Part shown: positions 1-5,096 of the stretch, piece after piece
How positions within the stretch are numbered: position 1 is the stretch's first letter
How the letters are laid out: the number at the start of each line of letters is the position of its first letter
Origin: Pseudomonadota bacterium
GTDB taxonomy: Bacteria; Myxococcota; Polyangia; Polyangiales; Polyangiaceae
NCBI GenBank assembly: GCA_023419055.1
Contig: JAEZYO010000511.1
Location: forward strand, 1-5,594
DNA: 5,594 nucleotides
Direction of reading: 5' to 3'
Program-made: the position numbers and the translations under genes
Notes under the pieces: generated by a model
Databases searched by the model: none
What the model was told of the DNA's origin: nothing
Seen by the model: the letters and a program-made list of their open reading frames with translations, nothing else

Positions 1-81
1 AACCTTGTGCTCGAACGCATCGAGATACGGCTCGCACCAACGCTCGAGGTCCCGTTGCCATTTCTCTCCGAGGTCGCGCAT
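1..81 (-). CDS. IS701-like DDE transposase, N-terminal fragment (cut by window edge)
   Basis: This is the first 27 codons of a minus-strand reading frame that runs off the left edge. It opens with ATG at 81, and an in-frame TAG lies four codons upstream (91-93), so no earlier start is possible. The peptide has the pattern W-x3-L-x2-W-x2-P-x-L-x3-x-HK, with W8, L12, W15, P18, L20, H25 and K26. I recognise this pattern from memory as the opening of IS701-family DDE transposases, where an Arg-rich stretch and a GLxGPGxRKS motif usually follow. Those motifs and the catalytic DDE residues would lie outside the window. A weak purine-rich stretch (AGGCGAG on the minus strand) precedes the ATG. The family call rests on a short peptide and is moderate. 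Confidence 0.6.
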   Translation of the reverse strand, partial: MRDLGEKWQRDLERWCEPYLDAFEHKV

Positions 82-288
82 CGCGCTCGCCTATGGAACA
101 CAGGTCGCCGCCAATGGAAAGAAAAAAAGTGGCGGAGTAGCGCTAGAGCACCGATCGGTTTGCAACCGATCGGTGTTCTCTAGTGTCTTTTTCATCGGGG
201 CGGCACGCGCCGCTCCACCCCACGCGGCCGCTTCGCGGCGAGCAACACCGGCTCAAACCGTTTGTCGCTCTAGCGCGCAGCGTCGCGC
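82..288. other. Non-coding gap between the transposase and fpr
   Basis: This stretch carries no convincing gene. It should contain the end of the insertion sequence and the 3' flank of fpr. It holds an A-rich tract (122-128), a large hairpin (145-179) followed by a T5 run (188-192), a short hairpin (GCCGC, TTC, GCGGC; 227-239), and a 10-bp inverted repeat, GCGCTAGAGC at 140-149 against GCTCTAGCGC at 267-276. I could not fix the terminal inverted repeat of the element. Confidence 0.6.
145..192 (+). terminator. Large hairpin with T-tract; possible terminator or tandem operator
   Basis: The arms CACCGATCGGTT (149-160) and AACCGATCGGTG (164-175) are perfectly complementary around a 3-nt loop. 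The stem extends four more pairs (145-148 with 176-179, one of them G-U), giving 16 bp. A T5 run at 188-192 lies 8 nt beyond the stem on the plus strand. On the minus strand, the direction of fpr transcription, a T7 run (complement of 122-128) lies about 16 nt beyond the stem. It could therefore act as a bidirectional terminator, though neither T-run has ideal spacing. Each arm also contains the self-palindrome ACCGATCGGT (150-159 and 165-174), so this could instead be a double operator for a dimeric repressor such as a TetR-family protein. Confidence 0.5.
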
Positions 289-1074
289 TCACTTCTCCAC
301 GAACGCGCGCTCGATCGTGTACTCGGCGGCTTCGTGGCTCGAACCCTCGCGGAAGCCGCGCGATTCGAGCAGGGAGACGGTGTCGTTCAACATCTCCGGG
401 CTGCCGCAGATCATCACGCGGTCGTGCTCGGGGTCGAAGCTCGGCAGGCCCACGTCAGCGGACAGCTTGCCGTTCCCGAGCAGCTCGGTGATGCGGCCCC
501 GGTTCTTGAACGGCTCGCGCGTGACCGTCGGGTAGTAGAGGAGCTGGTTCTTCACCTGCTCGCTCAGGTACTCGTGCTCGGGGAGCTCATTCTGGATGTA
601 GTCCGAGTAGCCGAGGTCCTTCACGAAGCGAACGCCGTGCACCAGCACGACGTGCTCGAAGCGCTCGTACGTCTCGGGGTCGCGAATCATGCTCATGAAC
701 GGCGCGAGGCCGGTGCCAGTCGCGAGCAGGTACAGGCGCTTGCCGGGCTTCAGGTGGCTCAAGACCAGCGTGCCGGTCGGCTTCTTCCCGACGAGCACGG
801 AGTCACCGGGCTTCAGGTGCTGGAGCCGCGAGGTGAGCGGGCCGTTCGGCACCTTGATGCTGTAAAACTCGAGGTGCTCTTCGTAGTTGGCGCTGACGAC
901 GCTGTAGGCGCGCAGCAGCGGGCGCCCCTCGACCTCGAGGCCGAGCATCAAGAAGTGGCCGTTCTTGAAGCGGAGCCCACGATCGCGGGTGGTGGTGAAG
1001 CTGAAGAGCGAGTCGCTCCAGTGACGAACGCTGAGGACGGTTTCTTGGCTGACGGCGCCCATAGGCTCTTTCAT
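289..1074 (-). CDS. fpr: Ferredoxin/flavodoxin-NADP+ reductase
   Basis: This is a cytoplasmic FAD enzyme that moves electrons between NADPH and ferredoxin or flavodoxin, usually supporting redox homeostasis, Fe-S repair and oxidative-stress defence. The 261 residues are collinear with Pseudomonas/Azotobacter FprA as I remember it. FAD-binding RAYS is at 55-58, GPLTS at 78-82, the NADP-binding ATGTGLAPF block at 118-126, HGVR at 146-149, TVTRE at 183-187, MICGSPEML at 221-229, and the C-terminal AFVEK at 257-261. That last ending is typical of bacterial subclass I enzymes. The start is ambiguous: ATG at 1074 has no clear Shine-Dalgarno. ATG at 1062 (Met5) gives 257 residues, nearer the family length, and has AAAGAG just upstream. 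The gene is divergent from a FinR-like regulator, which likely controls it through the shared intergenic region. Confidence 0.95.
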   Translation of the reverse strand: MKEPMGAVSQETVLSVRHWSDSLFSFTTTRDRGLRFKNGHFLMLGLEVEGRPLLRAYSVVSANYEEHLEFYSIKVPNGPLTSRLQHLKPGDSVLVGKKPTGTLVLSHLKPGKRLYLLATGTGLAPFMSMIRDPETYERFEHVVLVHGVRFVKDLGYSDYIQNELPEHEYLSEQVKNQLLYYPTVTREPFKNRGRITELLGNGKLSADVGLPSFDPEHDRVMICGSPEMLNDTVSLLESRGFREGSSHEAAEYTIERAFVEK

Positions 1075-1185
1075 AGGACGTCTTGACCCATCGTCAAAAC
1101 GGGATATTCAGGAATAGTTCTTCGGATTTTCCGATGAATGCTGTCCCCGATACCGGACAAAATCCCACCGGTTCGAAGGTTTACG
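1075..1185. promoter_or_regulatory. Divergent fpr/lysR control region with three inverted repeats
   Basis: This 111-bp region must hold both divergent promoters. It contains three perfect inverted repeats: TTGAC-N5-GTCAA (1083-1097), TATTC-N2-GAATA (1105-1116) and TCGGA-N3-TCCGA (1122-1134). The first contains a T-N11-A core (1084-1096), the general form of a LysR-family box. The other two are more compact and AT-richer. In fprA-finR pairs the regulator binds between the genes and activates the reductase gene, so one or more of these repeats is probably the operator. I see no convincing -35/-10 pair for either gene. A plus-strand TTGACC (1083-1088) lies 16 nt before a poor TATTCA. Which repeat is bound is inference. 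Confidence 0.55.
1175..1179 (+). promoter_or_regulatory. Ribosome binding site deciding the lysR start
   Basis: GAAGG sits 6 nt before ATG 1186. The upstream in-frame candidate at 1138 has no such site and would add 16 residues not found in LysR proteins, so 1186 is preferred. Confidence 0.7.
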
Positions 1186-2073
1186 ATGCGTTTCACGCTG
1201 CGCCAGCTCGAAGTGTTTCTGGCGGTGGCTCGCTTCGAAAGCGTGAGCCAGGCCGCGCACGAGCTCGGGATGTCCCAGTCCGCCGTCAGCGGATCCCTGG
1301 CCGACCTGGAGGGTCAGTTCGAGATCCAGCTCTTCAACCGTGTGGGTAAGCGCCTCGAGCTCAGCGAGCTCGGGCGGGCGCTTCGCCCGCGGGCGCAGGC
1401 GCTGGAAGAACAGGCGCGCGAGCTCGAGAACCGGTTCGCGAGCCAGAGCGACATCGGGCCGCTCCGCGTGGGGGCGACGCTCAGCATCGGCAACTACCTG
1501 ACCGCGCCGCTGCTCGCGCGGTTCCTGCGCCATCACCCGGAGGCGCGCGTCACGCTCGAGATCGCGAACACGGCCGAGATCGCGCGCAAGGTCCACAACT
1601 TCGAGATCGACATCGGCCTCATCGAAGGCGAGCTCCAGGATCCCGAGCTCGAGGTGACGCGCTGGCGCGAGGACGAGCTCTGCGTCTTCTGCGCGCCCGG
1701 TCACGCCTTCGCCAAGAAGCGCGCGCTCCGCGATCAGGATCTGCGAGAGGTGGACTGGATCGTGCGCGAGCCGGGCTCGGGCACCCGCCAGGGCTTCGAG
1801 CATGCCATGCACGGCATCCTGCCGGAGCTTCGGATCTTGCTCGAGCTCCAGCACACCGAGGCGATCAAGAGCGCCGTCAAGGCAGGGCTCGGTGTGGGCT
1901 GCGTGTCCCGCGTCGCGCTCGAGGACGAGTTCGCCGTGAAGACGCTCGTCCCCTGCCGCGTGCCGGAGCGCGACTTCCGGCGCTACTTCTACTTCGTGCT
2001 CCATCGCAAGAAGTACCGGAGCCCCGCGATTCGGAAATGGCTCGCGCTCTCGCGCGCCGAGCTCAGCGGCTAG
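1186..2073 (+). CDS. LysR-type transcriptional regulator, FinR/YeiE-like
   Basis: This is a DNA-binding activator of 295 residues, the usual LysR length. The N-terminal winged helix-turn-helix (about 1-60) opens with the typical TLRQLEVF, then VSQAAHELGMSQSAVSGSL across the recognition helix (20-38), with LFNRVGKRLELSELGR following. A linker helix (about 62-88) leads to a periplasmic-binding-like effector domain (about 92-295) with TLSIGNYL (98-105), DIGLIEG (142-148), REPGSGTR (194-201) and EAIKSAVKAGLGVGCVSR (225-242). From memory these blocks match FinR of Pseudomonas and YeiE of enterobacteria best. FinR activates fprA under superoxide or sulfite stress, and here too the neighbour is a divergent fpr, so fpr is the likely target. 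Cys166 and Cys169 form a CxxC in the effector domain. The 3' end overlaps the convergent Uma2 remnant by 11 bp. Confidence 0.92.
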   Translation: MRFTLRQLEVFLAVARFESVSQAAHELGMSQSAVSGSLADLEGQFEIQLFNRVGKRLELSELGRALRPRAQALEEQARELENRFASQSDIGPLRVGATLSIGNYLTAPLLARFLRHHPEARVTLEIANTAEIARKVHNFEIDIGLIEGELQDPELEVTRWREDELCVFCAPGHAFAKKRALRDQDLREVDWIVREPGSGTRQGFEHAMHGILPELRILLELQHTEAIKSAVKAGLGVGCVSRVALEDEFAVKTLVPCRVPERDFRRYFYFVLHRKKYRSPAIRKWLALSRAELSG

Positions 2074-2516
2074 GCGGGAGCAGGAGCGGATCCCGATAGA
2101 TCTCGTCGACCGAGAGTTCGACGCTCAGCGAGACGAGCCGCAAGACCTGTCCCTCACGAGCGATCTCCCGCGACCACGTGCCGTCGGCCTCCCGCCGCAC
2201 GATCTCGATCCCTCGGCGATCATGCGCGACCAGCAGCACTTCTTCGAGCGACGGGATCTGCTTGTAGTGCCCGAGCTTGTCGCCGCGATCATAGTCCTCG
2301 GTGGACGGGCTCAGCACCTCGACGAGGAGCTTGGGGTTGACCGCGGTGTGGCGCTTCGGATCCTCGGGATCGAGCTCCTTGCCGCAGATGACGGTGACAT
2401 CGTCCCCCGGACATCGCAAACACGCCGCCATCGACGAACTCGAGCTTGATGCCGCTGTCTTCCTCGATCGAGACATACTCGGCAAACGTGAAGCGGTGGC
2501 GAGGCCCCTGGCCCAT
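2063..2516 (-). pseudogene. Uma2-family (DUF820) endonuclease-fold gene, frameshifted and internally deleted
   Basis: Uma2/DUF820 proteins are about 185-195-residue PD-(D/E)xK nuclease-fold proteins of unclear role. The N-terminal part starts at ATG 2516, contains FTFAEYVSIEE and KLEFVDGGVFAMSGG, and is in frame down to about 2403. The C-terminal part lies in a different frame from 2404 to the stop at 2063 (113 codons). It contains DDVTVICG, LLVEVLSPSTEDYDRGDKLGHY, IPSLEEVLLV and a final IYRDP. Intact relatives have roughly 40-50 residues between the AMSGG and PDVTVxCG blocks; here the two abut at a run of five G (complement of 2404-2408). A single base error cannot explain this, so the gene has lost an internal segment as well as its frame. 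Most nuclease-core residues remain in the C-terminal piece (Asp at the junction, Glu of EVLS, Lys of GDKL). It is probably dead. Confidence 0.85.
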
Positions 2517-2611
2517 GGGTAGATGGCTAGCACGGCCCTGAAACGGCCGAACCAGGCGGCCGTCACGCAACCGTAGTCAGCGTGGCCGCGCTGAGTTAGA
2601 GGCTCCTCGGC
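2517..2611. promoter_or_regulatory. Leader region upstream of the mukFEB operon
   Basis: This 95-bp gap must contain the operon promoter unless that lies inside the Uma2 remnant. It holds a perfect 7-bp stem, ACGGCCG (2543-2549) and CGGCCGT (2557-2563), with a 7-nt loop. ACGGCC is also repeated directly at 2532-2537, 11 bp (one helical turn) from the stem copy. No T-run follows, so it is not a terminator; an operator or leader structure is possible. No sigma70-like hexamers are convincing. Confidence 0.35.
2598..2602 (+). promoter_or_regulatory. Ribosome binding site deciding the TTG start of mukF
   Basis: AGAGG lies 9 nt before TTG 2612. An in-frame TAG at 2597-2599 overlaps it, so TTG 2612 is the first available start. 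No ATG or GTG occurs before the conserved N-terminal domain. Confidence 0.7.
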
Positions 2612-3943
2612 TTGCAGGATCCCCGCTTCGTCGTCGCTACGCTCGCCGAGACCAGGCCCGCGCTCGAGCTCGGAACGCTCGACCTGTGCTTCCTCGCGGC
2701 GCTCGAGCTCCGGGCGAGCGGAGCTGCGCTCGGGTCGTTCCAGGAAGAGCAGCTGTTCGAGATCTTCGAGCAGGTGAGCGAAATAGTGGAGCCCGACGCC
2801 GAGCAAGCCCGGCGGCGCGCCACGCTCACCATCCAGCGCCTGCGCGATCAAAAGCTGCTCGCGCGCGTGGACGGCGCCGGGGTCCTGCGCGCCGGCGAGT
2901 TCGCGTTGACGCGGCTCGGCGCGGCGATCGTGGAGTGCTTCCTCTCGGACGAGGCGCTGACCCACGAGAACCTGAGCGTGCTGATGCGCACCCTGCGATC
3001 GAGCGTGGCCGACGCGCTCGCGGCCGCGCGGCGCGCGAACACCCCCGAGATCTGGCGCGCCCAGGTCGAGGTGCCGCTGCGCGTCACGGTGGCGGACCTG
3101 GTGAGCGGCATCGAGCGGCGGCAGCGCGGCCTCGACGTGAAGCAGGCCGAGTTCCAGCAAAGGATCGCCGGGCTCCTCCAGGCAGACTGGTTCGGCGCGG
3201 TCGAGAGCTGCCAGGCGCTGCTCGAGAGCTCGAGCCGCACGCTCGCCGAGCTCAACGAGATGCTGCTGCGCGACAGCGCGGAGCTCTCGACGTTGCTCCA
3301 GGAGATCCTCGAGCGCACGGTGCTCGGCGGCGCCGAGACCGCGGAGCTTGCGACCTTGCGCGCGGTCGAGCAGGTCGAGCGCATCGCGGCCTGGGGAGCC
3401 GCCCGGCAGCGCTCCTGGTCCGAGTACTACCAGTACGTGCACCGCTATTTGTGCGACGTGGTGCGGCTCGATCCTTCGCGCGCGCTCAGCGAACGGCTGC
3501 GCCAGCAGCTCTCCGGCCACGTGAAGCGCCCCTTCTCGCTCACCGTCGCGAGCGCGGCTCCGATCAAGCTGCTCCGCGACGTGATGCCCGCCCCTACGGC
3601 GAAGCCGCCCGTGAAGCGCCCGCGCGCCGAGCGCGAGAAGCAGCCTGCCGACTCGGCGCCGGTCGACGTGCACGCGCTCATCGCCCAGTACGTGGCCGAA
3701 GAAGTAAAGGCGGGCGCGCGAGGCCTCTCGGAGGTGACGGAGCGGGTGCTCGCGAAGCTGCCCGCCGAGGACCGCTTCCTCGCGGCGGGCCGCGTCGCGG
3801 AGGCCCTGGCGAAGCTCGAAGAGACCGAGCGCGAGCGGGAGCGACCCTGGCTGCCGCTCTCGGACGGGATGACGATCGAGGAATGGAGAGTCAACGGCGT
3901 GGGAAACCAGGACCGAGGGGCGATGGAGCAGCACCATGAGTGA
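2612..3943 (+). CDS. mukF: MukF-like kleisin subunit of a MukBEF condensin
   Basis: MukF bridges the ATPase heads of the SMC protein MukB and carries MukE dimers, so the complex can compact and organise the chromosome. The 443 residues match the E. coli length (440) and layout. There is an N-terminal winged-helix dimerisation domain (about 10-118; ALTRLGAAIVECF at 98-110) and a long helical middle (120-300). Its blocks W148...VPLRVTVADLVSGIERRQR, GLLQADWFGAVESCQALL and ISWGQ-like IAAWGAARQRSW align with E. coli MukF as I remember it. A flexible linker (326-350) and a C-terminal winged helix (352-430) that should bind the MukB head complete the protein. The linker reads APTAKPPVKRPRAEREKQ: proline-rich and net basic, whereas E. 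coli MukF is acidic there. Translation starts at TTG. The stop overlaps mukE by 8 nt, so the genes are one operon. MksF/JetA kleisins are the alternative, but the residue match favours MukF. Confidence 0.88.
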   Translation: MQDPRFVVATLAETRPALELGTLDLCFLAALELRASGAALGSFQEEQLFEIFEQVSEIVEPDAEQARRRATLTIQRLRDQKLLARVDGAGVLRAGEFALTRLGAAIVECFLSDEALTHENLSVLMRTLRSSVADALAAARRANTPEIWRAQVEVPLRVTVADLVSGIERRQRGLDVKQAEFQQRIAGLLQADWFGAVESCQALLESSSRTLAELNEMLLRDSAELSTLLQEILERTVLGGAETAELATLRAVEQVERIAAWGAARQRSWSEYYQYVHRYLCDVVRLDPSRALSERLRQQLSGHVKRPFSLTVASAAPIKLLRDVMPAPTAKPPVKRPRAEREKQPADSAPVDVHALIAQYVAEEVKAGARGLSEVTERVLAKLPAEDRFLAAGRVAEALAKLEETERERERPWLPLSDGMTIEEWRVNGVGNQDRGAMEQHHE

Positions 3944-5096
3944 CAGTCGCTTCCTCACACTCGGCGACGCCGTCGAGGACGAGAACTTCCCCGAGGTCGA
4001 TCTGCTGCTCCGCCGGGGCCGTCACGTCGATCGCGACGACACCGCGCTCTACGGCTACCTCTCCGACGCCGCCGACCACCTCGAGCCGTTCTACCGGCGC
4101 TTCGGCTGCGAGCTCGTGCACGCGACCGAAGGCTATTTCTACCTCTTGCCCACGAACGACAAGCTCGGGCGCCGTCACCTCGGCGTGCCGGAGATGCTGG
4201 TGGGGCAAGCGCTCGCGCTCCTCTATCTCGATCCGAGCACGCTCCAGAACGGCGGCATCGTCACCAAGCAAGACGCGCTCTCGCGGCTCGCGGGCGTGAC
4301 CGGGAGCGACGCGCTGACCCAGGCGTTCAACCCGAAGCGCAAGCGCATGGACGAGCGCGTGGCCGAGGAGACGGTGCGCGCCAAGTTCGGAGAGGCGCTG
4401 CGCCGTCTCTCGACGCTCGGCTTCGTGGACTTGCTCGAGAACGACGGGCTCAAGCTGCGCTCGGCTTTGATGCGCTTCGCCGAGCCGGTGAAGGGCGAAG
4501 GTTCGTCGCTCGAGGCGCTGGAGCGGCTCGTCGCACGCGGCGAGCTCGTGCTCGGCACGGGCGACGACGAGGAAGAGAGCGACGGGCTCGACGCCGAGCC
4601 GGGAGAGCGGGAGCGCGAGCCGAAGGCGCCGAAGAAGCGAGCCGAGCGCGAAGCGACGCCGTTGCCGCCCGCCGTGGCGGAAGCGATGGTGGACTTCGAG
4701 GAGTTCGGCGCCGAGTTCGACACGGCGCGCTCGAGGGCGGACGCGCCGAGCGCGAGCGAGCTCCCGATCGGCGCCGAGCCCACGGACGACGCGCAGCGCC
4801 GATTCGAAGAGCTGTTCCCCGAGGACGAAGACGAGGACGAGGACGAACCCGACGAGTCCGAACCCGAGCCCGAGCCCGGCGCGTCCGAGCCCGAGCCCGA
4901 GCCCGGCGAGTCCGAGCCAGAGCCCGAACTGGACGAGTCGGAGCCCGACGAGCCGATCTCGAACGGTGAGCCCGAACCCTGGGACCGCGAGCCCGTCAAC
5001 GGTGCCCCCGAGCCCTGGGACGACGAGCCCGATACCGAGCACGGCGAGCCCGAGCCCTACTCGGAGCCCGACACCGAGCGAGAGGGCGAGCATTGA
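3936..5096 (+). CDS. mukE: MukE-like condensin subunit with a long acidic repeat tail
   Basis: MukE is the winged-helix (KITE) dimer that sits on the MukF kleisin and shapes the MukB head/DNA clamp. Residues 1-206 form the normal core. LLRRGRHVDRDD (23-34), FYRRFGCELVHATEGYFYLLP (52-72), LVGQALALLYLDP (88-100), IVTKQDAL (108-115), VRAKFGEALRRLSTLGFVDLL (147-167) and MRFAEPVK (179-186) align with E. coli MukE (about 234 residues). The protein continues to 386. Residues 207-295 are low-complexity with a basic patch (PKAPKKRAERE, 229-239) and two aromatic-acidic segments (VDFEEFGAEF, RRFEELFPE). Residues 296-386 are an acidic tail of ED runs and EP repeats, almost certainly disordered. ATG 3936 follows TGGAG (3924-3928) by 7 nt and overlaps the mukF end. 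The E. coli protein ends in only a short acidic tail, so this looks like a large expansion of it. Confidence 0.9.
   Translation: MSDSRFLTLGDAVEDENFPEVDLLLRRGRHVDRDDTALYGYLSDAADHLEPFYRRFGCELVHATEGYFYLLPTNDKLGRRHLGVPEMLVGQALALLYLDPSTLQNGGIVTKQDALSRLAGVTGSDALTQAFNPKRKRMDERVAEETVRAKFGEALRRLSTLGFVDLLENDGLKLRSALMRFAEPVKGEGSSLEALERLVARGELVLGTGDDEEESDGLDAEPGEREREPKAPKKRAEREATPLPPAVAEAMVDFEEFGAEFDTARSRADAPSASELPIGAEPTDDAQRRFEELFPEDEDEDEDEPDESEPEPEPGASEPEPEPGESEPEPELDESEPDEPISNGEPEPWDREPVNGAPEPWDDEPDTEHGEPEPYSEPDTEREGEH
4821..4847 (+). repeat. Glu-Asp codon run in mukE
   Basis: Nine codons of strictly alternating Glu and Asp (residues 296-304) are built from the hexamer GAGGAC with a few GAA variants. 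This starts the acidic tail and is prone to replication slippage. Confidence 0.9.
4857..4955 (+). repeat. 27-bp tandem repeat encoding SEPEPEPGx in mukE
   Basis: Three complete 27-bp units (4857-4883, 4884-4910, 4911-4937) encode SEPEPEPGA, SEPEPEPGE and SEPEPELDE, followed by a partial unit SEPDEP (4938-4955). Units 1 and 2 differ at only two bases, which points to recent duplication; unit 3 is more diverged. All differences keep the reading frame and the acidic/proline character. Confidence 0.92.
4962..5075 (+). repeat. 36-bp repeat encoding an aromatic-anchored acidic motif in mukE
   Basis: Two 36-bp units (4962-4997 and 4998-5033) encode NGEPEPWDREPV and NGAPEPWDDEPD. A degenerate third, HGEPEPYSEPDT, lies at 5040-5075. 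The common pattern is G-x-PEP-[WY]-[DS] followed by EP. The aromatic residue is retained in all three copies. Confidence 0.8.
5081..5086 (+). promoter_or_regulatory. Ribosome binding site deciding the TTG start of mukB
   Basis: AGAGGG lies 6 nt before TTG 5093, inside the last codons of mukE. The TTG overlaps the mukE stop as TTGA. The next possible start in frame is GTG at codon 12, which would remove the conserved N-terminal strand of the ATPase head. Confidence 0.7.

Noticed and set aside
334..1086. A 250-codon plus-strand frame antisense to fpr
   Set aside because: The fpr motifs on the minus strand are unmistakable; this frame has none.
1083..1097. Minus-strand TTGACG as a -35 box for fpr
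   Set aside because: A -10 at normal spacing would fall on the start codon at 1074, so it cannot drive the ATG 1074 form; it is better read as half of the TTGAC-N5-GTCAA repeat.
1108..2004. A 298-codon minus-strand frame antisense to lysR
   Set aside because: Compositional shadow of the LysR gene with no domain signature.
2543..2563. Hairpin before mukF as a terminator for lysR
   Set aside because: No T-run follows the stem, and it lies almost 500 bp past the lysR stop.
2686..3939. A 417-codon plus-strand frame overlapping mukF
   Set aside because: Arg/Ala-rich shadow in the second frame with no recognisable motif; mukF itself has strong family matches.
2063..3958. A 631-codon minus-strand open frame across the whole mukF region
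   Set aside because: Only its last 113 codons look like a protein family (Uma2). The rest is Arg/Leu/Ala-rich antisense of mukF, a common artefact in GC-rich DNA.
4857..5075. Tandem repeats considered as a CRISPR or intergenic repeat array
   Set aside because: Units are multiples of three, contiguous without spacers, and keep the mukE frame and acidic/proline character; they are coding repeats.
3891..5093. A 400-codon minus-strand frame with a Gly/Leu/Val-rich hydrophobic start
   Set aside because: The apparent hydrophobic repeats are the antisense of the EP codon repeats of mukE. No Shine-Dalgarno or family match.
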